A DNA stretch of 64,000 bases, from contig CALYLX010000116.1 of assembly GCA_944990035.1 (NCBI GenBank), positions 496,001 to 560,000 on the forward strand, given 5' to 3'. This document shows positions 43,659 through 56,720 of the stretch, piece after piece (position 1 is the stretch's first letter; the number at the start of each line of letters is the position of its first letter). The notes beneath the pieces are model-generated. The model searched no databases. It saw only the letters and a program-made list of their open reading frames with translations, and was not told the origin of the DNA. This DNA comes from Clitopilus passeckerianus (lineage: Eukaryota > Basidiomycota > Agaricomycetes > Agaricales > Entolomataceae). The translations under genes were made by a program, and so were the position numbers.

Positions 43659-44597
43659 TCAACTTTTCAGAGCTGGCGGAGGAGGAGCATTCCACAACTT
43701 CTTCAGCCCAATCATCAAGCTGTCGAATTGGTCTTTATCCGACATGCCCAAGTTCTCGGTATATGAGGCAGCAACGAAGGCGAAGCAGAGTGCTTCGTAC
43801 TCTCCCGGGCTGAGGTCTCCTGGTCGCGAGATCAACTTGGGGCCGTAGAGACGAGCAAAGTGGGGAGGGAATTCAACGGTCTCGAGGGCGTTTTCTAGGC
43901 GGCCAAGAGCACGCTTGTTGAACTGCAGGCGGGCGACGAGCTCCATGAGGAAGAGGCGGGAGGTGAGGATGATTGGGAGACGGTAGGGGTATTGCTTGTT
44001 GGCGGGCGGAACACGGGAGTATGTGAATTTAGACGACACTTTGAGTTCTGTGAACGAATTAATGAGCTTGGTGAGAACAGTTTTGGCAAGTTGGTACGTA
44101 CCAGCAATCTTCAAACCTTCAGGAATGTAGGCACCACCGAATGGATCATTATTCTCCTTGTGGAAAAGCTCTTCGGCGTCCTTCCAGTCCTTGAAGATGT
44201 TTGAGATGCGCTCGACCTCTTCACGGAGTTCGTCCTGGTCAGCAATCTTTGCTGCTGTGAGACCATCACCAGGGAGCATAGAGCACTTGGTTTTGTGTGT
44301 GGGCCAGTCTTTCGATTGACATTCCTGGCTCTAAACGGGAGTAAGCACCGAGCGAATACGGAGGTTGGTGATATTATGCAAACTCACACAGTAGAACCCG
44401 TTCTTGCAAACAGAACACCGGTTCACAGTCGTCATCTTCCGCTGGCAAACATCGCAGATTTCAATGGGAGGCGGCAGCTTCGGAACGGGAGGGGCCTTTT
44501 CCTTCTTCTGTGGTTTCCCGAATAATGTGTATAGAATCAGGGCTGCAGGGAAACCGCAGAGGACGACTATAGCAATGTTGACGATAGCGTTCGGCAT
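43659..44597 (-). CDS. MYND-type zinc-finger protein with N-terminal membrane anchor
   Basis: Two exons (44388-44597 and 43659-44330) give 293 residues. Residues 5-26 form a hydrophobic span (AIVNIAIVVLCGFPAALILY). After a Pro/Lys linker comes the MYND finger at about 49-87: CDVCQRKM, CSVCKNGFYCSQECQSKDW and THKTKC, with the full set of Cys/His ligands once the intron is removed. The remaining 200 residues are mostly helical (EELREEVERI-like, FAFVAASYTENLG) and belong to no family I know. MYND fingers bind Pro-rich peptides. An anchored finger facing the cytosol or ER surface is an inference from residue order. Confidence 0.82.
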
Positions 44598-45262
44598 CCT
44601 TGCTTAAAGAACCTGAAGAGAATGGAAGAGGCTCTTGGGGGATTTGCTCGTGGCTTGACAATACGAACACGCTCAACTCTGATATATAGGGTAACGCCGA
44701 GTGACTATGTAGGGCATGCGGCCCACACGATATCCGCACATCTTAACAAAGTCCGTTCCGTTTCGTGTCGTTTCTCCGAGCGAACTGACAAAGGTGGGGG
44801 CTAAATGTAACAGGTTTAACGCAGCCTTAGCTGTCTAAAATAGTGGCTGGAATGAGCCAGACTATGACCATGGTACATCTGCTGCACCGGATCTGAGTTT
44901 GATGATGGCAAGAATCCTCCGTCGTCGACACACACTTTGTGAGGTTTCGGCCGAATTTAAGCTGCTAATCGCGGCTGGCTGAAATCATATCGATGTCCAT
45001 TTTTTTTTTTCGACAATGGACCAGCAATGAGCCCAGAAGCCTGAGGCCCGACTTTCCGAAAAAGGTTGCAAACACTTGCAAACGAATGAGGTGCTTTCGA
45101 GCACATCCAGAGTCATTCGTCCAAGGCAACATTATGATTTAGTAATTAAAAATGCGAGGATTTCAAAGCTTCAGCTCTTTTCATTCAAAAGACCAATCCA
45201 GTAAAAGGTATTGCAATTCCTACGTTCCCCGTTGACCCAAACTGACTAGAGAAAACAAGGTC
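44598..45262. other. Divergent promoter region, MYND gene and sulfite reductase
   Basis: This 665-base region has a T9-10 tract near 45001-45010 and AT-rich sequence near 45135-45150. No gene or CACGTG (Cbf1-type) site was seen in it. Confidence 0.45.
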
Positions 45263-48200
45263 ATGGCAGCGTTGTCTGCAGTTGCACGCATTGCATACCT
45301 CGCATCTGAAGTAGTCGTAGATCTCAAGCCTATTCCACCAGCGACATCGACTTTTCAGGATGCCTTTGGGACTTTAGCAAACTCTGCACACAAGCCAAAG
45401 GTGGTCAGTGTGCCATTTGGCGCAGATCCAGGAGGCAACATTCTTCGTAACATCAAGCCTGGCCTCACCTCCTTTACCGCCTCTTCACATCGACAAGTCC
45501 TAACAAGGCTCGTCCTCCATCTTGCAGAGATCTCTACCCACCCTGTGGTCCTTCAAATCGCTGTCACAGACGATCTCTCAGACGTTCTTCTCCTCCGATC
45601 AGCCGTCCCATTTTTCCTCCTCTCGTCGACCGCACAACAAGCCCATGACAATGCTCTCCTTGCCTCAAGGCTAGCAAAAGCCGAAAGCAAGGCCGTGGTT
45701 CACGCATTCTATCCAACGGCTTCATCTGAAGAAGTGCCGGAACTCCCAGAAGGAACCATCTTCTCCTTCGTTCGCGATGAAAAACGGTCGCAGCCGGAAC
45801 AATCGGCACCAAACGGTTCTGCAAACGGCTCGCCCGTAGTCAAGAGCGAAACGGCAGCTTCGGAATTATTCGGTGCCTACGAACGTGCCCTGTCAGAGAC
45901 GAGTTCACTGGTACAACGCCCCCTCCAACCTTTCAATGTGTCGGGATCAACGGAGCCCAGCACAGTGCTACTTTTGATCGGAAAGGAACCCCAAGATCTT
46001 CCGCCAATTAACGGTGTCGCATTTGTGTCGACCTCCCTCCTCCAACCCCTCCATCCTTCATGCGTCCTTGAAGGAATCCCATCTTCAGCCACCAAGGTTG
46101 TCGTCCTCGAGCAAGTTTACAAGTGGTCGACCAAGTGGCTTCCCCTCTACCTCGAACTTGTCAGCATTCTCCAAGGACGAGATGCGGATTCTCGACCTAT
46201 CGTCCGAAGTGGTGTTCTGGGCAATCTCCAAAACGTCACTGCTGAGGAGATCAACACTTTGGTCTCTCAGGTCCCCTCAGACGCAGCACCTTCCAGCCGT
46301 TTGACCCTAGGTGCATTACCTACTGCAGAAGATTCACAGGTCTCCCTTCCCCATGTCCCCAAGCACGAATCGGCGTACACCAAGATCCTCTCGCATATAT
46401 TTGCTGAAAGGCTAGAGATTGCGAATGCACCTTCCCTCGTCGCTTCTCAAGGCAAAATCGCGACTTCACCGGAGTATGCTCTCGGCCGCGTTCGTGGTCA
46501 ACTTGACCTCCGGAACGAACTCGTAGATGCTATTCAGCAGCTTCTACAGAGTGGACAGCTCAATGACGAGCTACATACCCTGCTCACAAGGTGGGTTCTT
46601 GCCAAGGATGATGCTACGAAGAGCAAAGTTCTTGGCGGGGAAATCGTCACCGAGCTTGAGGCCTCCCCAATCTTGCACCCGGCAGCAGAGCGTATCCTCG
46701 CTCTCCGAGCCCAGTTCCCCTCTTTATCACGGTGGATCATTGGCTCAGATGCCTGGTCGTACGATCTTGGTTCTTCAGGTCTCCACCACGCTATCGCTTC
46801 TGGTCTTAACATTAACATCCTCATTCTCGACACCGTCCCCTACTCTGCTCGCAGTTCTGTCGACCCTCATCGGAGGAAACATGATGTCGGATTGTATGCG
46901 ATGAACCATGGCGATGTCTTCGCCGCTAGCGTTGCCGTTTTTTCGTCGTACTCCCAGGTTCTCCAAGCAGTCATGGAAGCCGACCGCTTCAACGGACCCA
47001 GTGTTGTCCTTGCCTACCTCCCCTATACCACTGAAGATACACCCGCTCTCGACCTCCTGAAGGAAACCAAGTTGGCGGTTGATTCCGGGTATTGGCCACT
47101 ATACAGATGGGACCCTAGCAAGGAGCATCAGGGCAAAGAACCATTCTCCCTCGACTCTGATACTATCAAGAACGACTTGAAGCAGTTCTTGGACCGACAG
47201 AACCATCTGTCCCAGCTCAATCGCTCGAAGCCACAGATTGCATCGGAGGTTGTCAGCAGCCTTGGGGAGAGCGTCAAGGAGGCCAGGAGGCAGAAGGCTC
47301 AGCAAGCCTTCAATGATCTACTCTCAAACCTTGATGCACCACCTCTTCTCATCCTTTACGCCTCCGATGGCGGAAACGCAGAAAAGGTTGCAAAGAGACT
47401 GGCGAATCGTGGAAAGGCGAGAGGCTTGTCAACTACCGTTGGCACCTTCGACTCTACGACACTCGAGAGTCTGGGTCAGGAAGAACAACATGCTGCCTTC
47501 GTCACCTCAACGGCTGGCCAAGGAGAACCGCCTCAAAATGGCCGTCAGTTCTTCAAAGCCCTCAACGCCGCCGTTGCAAAAGGCGACAAGACATTTTCCA
47601 ACCTCAAATACGCCGTCTTCGGAATGGGCGACAGCCACTACTGGCCTCGTCCTGAAGATGCCCAATATTACAACAAGCCCGGCAAGGACCTCGATGCACG
47701 ACTTGAGAAGCTCGGTGGTGAACGCTTTGCGAACCTGGGGTTAGGAGATGATCAAGACGAGGATGGACCTCAGACGGGGTACAAGGCTTGGGAACCACTG
47801 GTGTGGAAAGCACTCGGCGTTGACACCATCGAGATCACCGAAGCAGAACCCGAGCCTATAACCAACGAGCATATCAAGGCTGCTTCTGGATACCTCCGTG
47901 GGACGATTGCAGAAGGACTGGAGGATACCACGACTGGCGCCCTCGCAGCTAGCGATACCCAGCTCACCAAGTTCCACGGGATCTACCAGCAAGACGACCG
48001 CGACATCCGAGATGAACGACAGGCTCAGGGTGTGGAGCCGGCGTATAGCTTCATGATTCGAGTTCGTATGCCTGGTGGAGTTTGCCAGCCAAACCAGTGG
48101 TTGCAGATGGATCAGATCGCAGATGAGCATGGGTCGGGGACCTTCAAGATCACGACGAGACAGACGTTCCAGTTCCATGGTGTCATCAAGAGACATCTGA

Positions 48201-49846
48201 AGCCCGCTATCCAGGACATCAACAGGGTGTTGTTAGATACGCTTGCTGCTTGTGGTGATGTCAACAGGTATGTATATATGCGCTATTTAGGATATCCATT
48301 ACTGATGAATTCCTCAGAAATGTCGTCTGCTCCTCAATCCCAAGCTACTCCAAGCTCCATAGCGAGGTCTACGAGTTTTCAAAAGCCGTCAGCGAGCACC
48401 TCATCCCGGCCACGACTGCCTATCACGAGATCTGGTTGGACAAGAAGTTGGTTGCTGGAGAGGCCTTGAAGGACTTTGAACCCCTTTATGGCCAATTCTA
48501 CCTACCAAGAAAGGTTGGCGACTACATGGGCGTTCTTCTCTGACCTTTCTGACACAACTCTCCCCCACATTTAGTTCAAGATCGCTGTTGCAGTCCCCCC
48601 TACGAACGATGTCGATGTTTTCACAAACGATGTTGGTTTCATTGCCATTGTCGACAAGAACGGTGAATTAGAAGGCTTCAACGTCGCCATCGGTGGTGGT
48701 ATGGGTGTAACGCACGGAAACAAGAAGACGTACCCCAGGACCGGAGACATCATCGGATTCTGCACGCCTGAACAGGGCAGGTTTGTTGCGGAGAAGATAA
48801 TGCTGGTCCAGCGCGACAATGGTAACCGTGCGGAGTAAGTTCTTGTATTGTGTTAAACCTGAGTGACGACACTGATTGTGCTTTCCAGCCGAAAGAATGC
48901 TCGTCTGAAGTACACTATCGATCGTATGGGCCTCGAGGTTTTCAAGGGAGAGGTCGAGAAGCTCCTCGGATACAAACTTCAACCCGCTCGAGCGTACACC
49001 TTTGATCGCAACATCGACGACTTCGGCTGGCACACTGGTGAAGATGGAAAGCATCACTACACGCTTTTCATTGAGAACGGCCGTATCCAAGACGAGCCAG
49101 GTCTCGAGTTCAAGACCGGGTTGAAGGAAATTGCCAAGATCCACAAAGGAACCTTCAGGCTGACGACGAACCAACATATGCTAATCTCCGATATTGCGAC
49201 TGAGAATCTGCCTGAGATCAAGAGACTCCTGGCGAAGTACAAGCTTGACAACCTGAACCACAGTGGCTTGAGGCTTAGCTCAAGTGCTTGCGTCGCATTC
49301 CCAACGTGCGGATTGGCCATGGCTGAATCTGAACGGGTACGATACTCTTTCCCGTCTATGCTCCGGCCAATAACTAATTGGTTGTTAGTATCTTCCCGTT
49401 CTCGTTGACAAGGTGGAGAAGATTTTGGAGGAAAGCGGTCTCCGAAATGATTCCATTGTCATGCGCATGACGGGTTGCCCCAATGGATGCGCACGTCCCT
49501 ACGTTGCGGAAATTGCGTTTGTTGGAAAAGCTCCAGGAGCATATTCCATGTTGCTCGGTGGAGGTTATTATGGCCAGCGACTGAACAAGATCTACCGAGG
49601 TAAGTTTCACTTACAAGCGTTGATCCAACTTACTGATGTTTTTGGATAGAATCTGTAACTGAGCCTGAGATCATCGCCATTCTCAAACCGATGATCAAGC
49701 GTTATGCTCTGGAAAGGCAGTCAGGAGAGAAGTTTGGCGACTGGACTATCCGAGCAGGTTATATATCTGCTACTACGGCTGGAAAAGAGTGGTATGTTGG
49801 AATGGGTGGCGAGGGCCAATATAGGGAGGCTACAGTCGAGGCGTAA
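45263..49846 (+). CDS. MET5: Sulfite reductase (NADPH) hemoprotein beta subunit
   Basis: The enzyme reduces sulfite to sulfide with NADPH in sulfate assimilation; this subunit carries siroheme and a 4Fe-4S cluster. Exons 45263-48267, 48318-48513, 48575-48834, 48889-49336, 49389-49599 and 49650-49846 give 1,438 residues, the size of yeast Met5. The N-terminal 650 residues are a pyruvate:ferredoxin-oxidoreductase-like region. A flavodoxin domain follows ([20 protein letters not shown] ... [20 protein letters not shown]). Then come the two sulfite reductase repeats ([24 protein letters not shown]) and the cluster ligands [17 protein letters not shown] and [11 protein letters not shown]. The first exon of 3 kb is unusual in this intron-rich window. 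Confidence 0.96.
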
Positions 49847-50033
49847 TCACGGCGGAACTCAACACCTTCCTCGATCGCTCTTCTTACCTACAAAACAGAA
49901 GCTAGTACAACTGTATCAGTAGCACGACATAATTTTGACCCCAGCAGACTTGACAACATGGAAAGAACCTATGTTAGCAGGGGTAGTGATTCCGTCAAGC
50001 TACGATATAATTCTACTCTATCACATCAAAAGT

Positions 50034-51607
50034 CTAGTTCTTCTGGCTCTTTGCCTCATTTATGCTCTCCTGCAGTGCACTGATGATCGTGTTGAGGTCT
50101 CCTCTGTCAGAATCAACGGCAGTGATACCCATATGCCTGTGAAGAGAAAGTTGATTAGATTAGGCTGCGAGAGATGGAACGGCAGTAGGAGCTTACCCTA
50201 TTCTGAAATACTTCTCCTTGATAGAGGCCAACAGCCCACCTGCAACCACGACTCCCTTCTGAGCAAACCTGGGAAGAACATCCGCCGCACCGACACCTTC
50301 AGGGTAATACAATGTCGTCATGCCATTTGCAGCCCACTTGGGTTCCTGGGCAATCTGCTTCAGACCCAGCTCCGCTGCGGCTTTCTTCACCCTATCGCTC
50401 GCCTCCTGTGTAGTTTGAACCTCTCGCCCAGGGATGGCGCTACCTTGGTCAACTGCGTCAACGAGGCGTGATACGAGTTGATCAAGTTGACCGGGGGAGT
50501 AGCGAAGTAAGAAGCTTGGTTCGCTTCATAGGCGTTCATTATTGGAAGCCATTTCTTCCAAGAGGCATAATACGAAGTAACAGGTGCTTTGCGGTTCTTA
50601 AACACTTCGATTGCCTTCTGGCTGACAATGACAATACTCAGACCGGGTGGGGTGCCTAGTCCCTTCTGAGAAGCTGTGAGAACGACATCGAGCCCCCAGG
50701 AATCGAATCGGATCTCCTCAGACCCAACGGAGCAAACACCGTCTGCGACGACGAGAGTCGAGGGAGAAACGCGCTTGACGGTTTCAGCAATGGCTTTGGC
50801 ATCCGAGAGGACGCCAGTCGAGGTATCGACGTGCGTGAATGTGACAAGCTTGTAGTTCTTCTCCTTCAATTTGGCCGCTAGCGCTTCCTGAGAAACGCCA
50901 GTACCAAGTTCGGCTTTGAGGGTATCGACTTTGGCACCGTATGTGGTTAGGCTGGGGAGGATATGGTCAGTAAGTATGATGTTTGGGGCATGTGATAAGA
51001 GGGGGTATTCACCAGTCGCCGAAACCGTCACCGAAGTAACCGCTATGGAGGACGAGAGCGTCCTCACCCGGCTCGACGAGGTTGGCAGCAACTTGGTCCC
51101 AACCAAGGGTACCACTACCGCTGATCAGGAATGGTTGAGCATCTTTGGTGAATAGGACTTCACTATTCACGGATTGGATCAGCTTGAATTGGTTGGAAGC
51201 AGATGTAGAACAAACCGTGTCATACGAATGCAATCGCCAAAGATTTTGATAAAATCTGGCGAGATATGGGATACAGATGGTGCTGCATTTGCGAAGAGAA
51301 CCTAGAAATGGGTTTGTTGACTCCGGATTCTGGGCATATCGTACGGATGCTATGTACCTCATCGGTGACCTCGATAGGGCCGGGAATCCTATAAGATGGC
51401 GAGTGAGTTAACGTCTCGACGCGTTATTTCTATCCAATACATACACAAGAAGCCTAAGATAGTCCAAGATCTCAGTTCAGAGCGTCAGATGACAATATTT
51501 GCACGGAAACATACTTGTGGGGACCCTTGAGCGATGATTAGCGCACAAAAAAAGAAATGAATAGACTGTTCAGGACATACTTGTTTGAAACTGTCAGACG
51601 AAGTCAT
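50034..51607 (-). CDS. AGX1: Alanine-glyoxylate aminotransferase, copy 1, with a one-base frameshift
   Basis: This class V PLP enzyme converts alanine and glyoxylate to pyruvate and glycine. Proposed exons are 51581-51607, 51515-51525, 51358-51388, 51216-51301, 51013-51162, 50197-50951 and 50034-50136. Family parts: IPGPIEVTDE, FLISGSGTLGWDQVAANL, LVLHSGYFGDGF, HVDTSTGVLSD, DGVCSVGSEE and the PLP lysine in LTASQKGLGTPPG. In exon 6 the frame breaks after the block GERFKLHR: it reads into a stop at 50387, while the conserved continuation ASDRVKKAAAELGLKQ lies in another frame. Compared with copy 2 (codons cac agg aag), one base is missing between 50404 and 50405. No splice pair repairs it without removing conserved residues. 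Either the copy is inactivated or this is a sequence error. Unbroken it would be about 387 residues. Confidence 0.82.
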
Positions 51608-51941
51608 GGTTGTCGTGTAGTCACGGAATCTACCAATGGGACGAGTAAAGGGAGAACACGGGTTATTGGCGTATCTGGTGTTGGTCAAGGGTCGAGAGAT
51701 AAAAGAGCGGAGACTCCGAGTGGATTGCATCACATGTGAATGCTCTCAGCAACACAAAAACTACAAAAGAGCACAGAAAGAGTCCCAAAGGACCTCCGTA
51801 AATAGTGACTACCGTGTTAATTCCACGACATTCATGCGACCCTGGCGTTCCAAAGGAAGGGGCGGTATTCCTTACAAGCGGAGACGGAACGGCCAAGGAA
51901 ACGGATCAATAATTCAGGCATTCCGTTCCGTCCAATGGTCT

Positions 51942-53468
51942 CTAATTACTACTCTTATTAGCCTTGACCGCGTTCAACGCGTCTCCTAAGCTCGAAGTTA
52001 TCTTCCCAATATCACCGCGCTTGGCATCTACGACCGAGGTACCCATATGTCTGCAGATACATATAACGTTGGTCCATAAGATCCGAAGGAAAAGAGGAAC
52101 GATGAACGCACCCAATCCGAATATACTGGTCTTTAATATCACCAATCAATCCACTCGCAACTACGACGCCCTTGGCACCCATTTGAGGTAGGACTTCCGA
52201 TGCCTTCAAGCCGTCGGGAAGATACACCGCCGTCATCCCGTTTGCAGCTATCCCCGTCTCTTTTGGGAGTTGCTGAAGCCCCAGCTGCTTGGCCACCATC
52301 TTCACTCTTTCGCTAACCTTCCTGTGCATCTCATATCGTTCGCTCAACCCAGGAGATGATGACGTGATTTGAAGGAGCGAGGCATGGTACGCGCGGACGA
52401 GGTTGACAGAAGGTGTGGCAAAGTAAGCTGGTTTGCCAGATCCGTAAGCTTGCATTATTGGCAGCCACTTCTTCCAGCTTGCATAGTAGCTCCGGTCGGC
52501 GCCCATCCTATTCTTGAAGACCTCGATTGCGCGCTGGCTTGCAACAACGATGCTGAGGCCAGGAGGTACGCCCAGTCCCTTCTGACTTGCCGTCAGGATC
52601 ACATCGACGCCCCAGGCATCCATATGTATCTCCTCGGACGCGACCGAGCAGACTCCGTCGACGATGATCTGAAGTTAGAGGATGTGAGTAAGAACCTGAT
52701 GCTACCAGTGTGAAGAACAAACCAAGGTTTCTGGCGACAGCCTTCGGACAGTTTCAGCAATTCCCTTCACGTCTGACAACACGCCAGTCGACGTGTCGAC
52801 ATGGGTTATCGTTATCGCTTTGTACTTCTTGCTCTGAATAGCCTTTTGCACCTCACTCGAGGCTACTGTCGCGCCAACACCAGGCGACTTGATCATGTCC
52901 ACCTCTGCACCATATATCTTCAAACTGCAAGCCACATTCAATCCCAAAACTTCCACATATTATAGTTCCAAGCTCTACTCACCACTCAGCAAACCCATCC
53001 CCGAAGTACCCCGTATGCAACACCAACACGTTATCGGCTTCCTCAATAAGATTTGACGCAACCTGGTCCCAGCCCAAAGTCCCGCTCCCACTGATAATGA
53101 ATGGCTGTCCGTCCTTCGTATCGACGACTTGCTGCGTCATGGAAATGCATTCTTTGAAGATATGCACGAAGTCAGGGCTGACATGTGAGAGAGGGGGTTG
53201 GGAGAGCGCAGAGAGCACCTCAGCGGTGACTTCGACTGGGCCAGGGATACTGGTGGTGATGTGGATGGGTCAGACAGTGGTCAGTTTCGAAAGAAAGATA
53301 TGAGCTTACGCAAGGAGTCTACAAAGATGTCAATGAAAGGTCATGATACATTTATTCAATACGCACTTCTTCTACGACAAGATGCCATGGATAGGAGTTA
53401 GAAACCTCTTTTAGTAACTGACTGGCCTCGTATGGCATTAAGCAACTTCGACCCACCTGTGAAGACAT
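51942..53468 (-). CDS. AGX1: Alanine-glyoxylate aminotransferase, copy 2
   Basis: This is an intact tandem paralogue of the gene at 50034-51607. The secure exons are 52983-53249, 52723-52924, 52112-52668 and 51942-52050. They hold IPGPVEVTAEV, FIISGSGTLGWDQVASNL, LVLHTGYFGDGF, ITHVDTSTGVLSD, VDGVCSVASEE, the PLP lysine in LTASQKGLGVPPG, ASWKKWLPIMQAY and VVVASGLIGDIKDQYIRIG. For the 5' end I propose tiny exons 53457-53468 (12 nt), 53367-53371 (5 nt) and 53310-53318 (9 nt), giving MSSQKKLLAIPGP and 386 residues; frame and length fit copy 1, but a 5-nt exon is doubtful. No peroxisomal PTS1 is seen at the C terminus (KSSN), and the N terminus is too short for a clear targeting signal. Confidence 0.82.
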
Positions 53469-53945
53469 ATATACGTTCGACAGCCAGACAAAGGACAAAA
53501 CGAAGCAGTAGACTCGTCGGGTACGAAGCAACAGTCAGCAGAAGCAATACGATGTAATCCCTGAAGGAGCCAAAGGGAAACGAGCACGTAACTGCCGACG
53601 GCTTGAACGGCAGATTACTCGGAAAAACATTCCCCAGCCAGTGCCACGCTTACCCCAGGAGATGGGAACATTGTAGGTCCGGTGGCCAAAAATATATTGC
53701 CATGGCATATAGAATGAACTAGATGTTGGGATGTTGCAGAGAGATGGCGGCATCTCTCGCAAGATAGCGAGTGGCAGACAAGACTTCCTTTGCTCGTGAC
53801 TTCAGTTTCAGCGGGACGGTTGCTGGAAGGACAATCTCCCCACATTAACACAACCATTTTGCTACAAGGGAACTGAAAGGGCGACCAACCGCAGAATTCC
53901 GTGACGTCGAAAATTCCGTCCAAATAATGTACCGCCTGAGAATAA
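53469..53945. other. Intergenic stretch, nothing recognised
   Basis: This 477-base gap lies between two minus-strand genes (AGX1 copy 2 upstream side and the dynein chain 3' end). No conserved frame was found. Confidence 0.5.
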
Positions 53946-56486
53946 CTAATACTTCCCTCCCTCAACCCCGTTGACCTTCTCTCCTCCTCCACCTCCAACC
54001 ATGCCAGCGACAGTCTTCTGCATATCAGTCCACTCACTCTCCCTGGGTATCGCCATGTCGCCAATATCGTAGACATACAATTTGCCATCACTGCCTCCCA
54101 TAGCTGCTCTTCTGCCATCTTTCCTGTCCCATTCTAGTTTGTTCAAAGCACGGTCGGAGGTGATAGCTGTGGTGCTCGTTGGAACCTGCAAGTTAGGGGA
54201 GGAATAGTGAGCACAAAGTCCAATGAGACAATTCAATATATTTCGAGGTACCTCTGTATCAGCATTCAAATTCCACAAATCAAACGTTCCCGAACCGTCC
54301 ACACTTCCAAACAGCGCAGGATGTGTAGGATGCCACTTAACATCATAAACATAATCATCTGCCTCGTCGAAAGAATAAAGCGGAGCGATCACATTAGCCT
54401 GTCCTCCATGCCCACTCCTGCTGGCGTCCTTACTTCCTCCCCCACTTGTGCTTCCGCTCTTAGCTCTCCAGAGCTTCACGGTCCAGTCCACACTTGCCGA
54501 CAAGAAGAGGTCACTGAAGTCCACAGGCCCTACAACAGGGTGGAAGCTGAGCCCTGTCACGGGACCGTTGTGTCCACGGTAGATATCGTGTTGATTCAAT
54601 CCAGCTTTGGCTCCCGCTCGGTCGTATCTGTTTGCTTGGTATACATGGCCCTCTTCCGTGCCGACCCAGAACGTCGTGGTTTCGTTTGAGGGGAAATCTA
54701 GCGTGGTGATGGCCACTTCGTTTGTTTTTGAATGGCCACCGTGAGTTAGTTCGAGAGTTTCCTGCGTGTATCTGTTAATAATCCGAGCCAAAGCATCAGG
54801 ACAAGGAGAAACTGACCTGAGGCTGCGCTAACATATCGACCAACCAACTGCACACCATTCCATCAGTTGAACTGGTGATTAGGTTGTGAGCGTTCTGCGT
54901 CCCCACCATCTGCATCGCATATACAGGATGCGTGTGCCCTGCTGCGCTTAGAGGTGTCTTTAGCACGGGCAGATGCTTAGAACGTGTATCCCATAGCAGA
55001 ATTTGCCCAGAGTATGTGCCCCCGAAGATGAGGTTAGAGTGGAATGGAGAGAATGTCACGGAAAGGACATCGGACTGTGGTCAGGGGTAAGAACAGCTTC
55101 CAAGGGTAACTTAAGTCAAAGATACCTGCCTGTGAATGGAAGACAAACTCGGGTCGCTCGAGAAGGTGTAGATTCCAAACAGCTGCAATGCCAGAGGGTT
55201 CATCTGCTGCTGCAGGGTTCTTATTGTAAGATGCCACGCTCAACTCTGGGAACTAGTAAGAAAAAGGTGCTCAGTAGGGATCCGAAGGGTCAATGAAGAA
55301 ACTAACGCGAGGTGACCAGTCAATGTCCGTTATTGACCTGTTCTTGACATATCGTTCATCATAGAAAGCACAGACGCGCTTGACACGTCCTTCCGAATCA
55401 TCCCTTATACAGACACTATGAGTATGCTTCTTCTCACTCGAAGGACGGTTAACTTACCCTCCGGATTCGGCACCAATGGTATAATCCCTGATGTAGTCAT
55501 AATTATCGTTTAGGGCTCGCTGTACAATCTTAGATGATTGTTCGACGAAGTCAAGGAATTCAGGAGCTGCAATTATGCTCGCACGTTCTTCCTCCGTTAA
55601 ATCTGAGGAGGAGGGGTAAGCCAGCAAGTCGTAGATAGCCAAGCATAATTCTGACCGCGTATTTCCTGCTCGATTTCTAAGTCTAGCTTCACGCTTTCTT
55701 CCTCTAACTCCCGTTCCCGAGCGAGTCGTTCTTCGTCAAGATCCCTATCCCTCCGCTGATGCATGGCATCTTCTTCGTCCGATTCTTCTGTTTCTGTCTC
55801 TGAATCAGAGTCAGCAGCCATAGTTTGGATTTCTTTGTTGTATGTTACGCGTTCCTAAGAGTCCTCCAAGGTCAGATTAGGTAGACGTCGTAGTAATAGA
55901 CATGCACTGACCTTCTGAGGCAGCTCAAACAGATCTTGTTCTATATCAATTAGGTCGGTATACAGTCTGGGGGATATTGTCCTAAGTCGCATTCCTGTCA
56001 GTAAGGTGGCGAGCATCACAGGTACTGACTCACCGTTCAACGACATTATCGGTTGCGCTGCTTGTAGAATCACCAAGTCCACCTCGGCCTGACCCAGATT
56101 TCTCTGCAGATACATCACTCTGTCTGCTAAGTCTTCCAGAACCGGTGCCGAATGGCTGGGAAATATCGATATATGGGCCCCTTCCAGGTGATCCAGGAAT
56201 AGAGAGTGGCGTGAGTTCTCCAGTGCTTCCCCTACCAAGTTCTCGTTGAGGGCGTGTTGGAGTACCCAACAACTGGTTCATGAGATCATCGAGTTCTCGA
56301 CGAGGTGGTGCAGGAGCCTGGGGCTTATCCAAAGCTTAACGCTCATATACGCAAACGCAGGTGCATGGATAAACGTACTTCAGCCCGTCGCTCTGCTTCA
56401 GCTCTCTGTCTGTCCTCGCGAATCTTCCTGAGCTCAGCGAGCTTCTTTCGCTTCTCTTCAATCTCTGCTCTTCTCTTCTCCGACAT
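53946..56486 (-). CDS. Cytoplasmic dynein intermediate chain
   Basis: The chain links the dynein heavy chain to cargo and dynactin. Exons 56375-56486, 56034-56334, 55912-55981, 55656-55854, 55458-55602, 55307-55403, 55130-55252, 54817-55074, 54252-54761 and 53946-54185 join in frame to 684 residues. The N terminus [19 protein letters not shown] is the charged coiled-coil that binds dynactin p150. [12 protein letters not shown] and [11 protein letters not shown] follow. A Glu/Arg-rich helix at about 175-220 comes next, then a WD40 domain: [72 protein letters not shown] and [10 protein letters not shown]. The intron 55075-55129 starts with GC, not GT. The intron 56335-56374 is only 40 nt and is the weakest junction. 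Confidence 0.92.
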
Positions 56487-56720
56487 GTCGTGAGGATGGG
56501 GATGGTCGTAGCTTGGTAGGCCAGTTTGCCTTTCTGGACGCGACTGTCGTTCACGTGTAGCGCATAGCCGAAAGGAGATTTGCCTTCATCTTTGACTCTG
56601 ACCAGCTTGATTGCTATGTTCCATCGTACGTATGTTAACTCATTGCTATTGGTCTTGCTGAACATTTAAAAACCTCTGCTTTAGGAGCGTGAAATTATTC
56701 ACAAAACAGGCCATACAACA

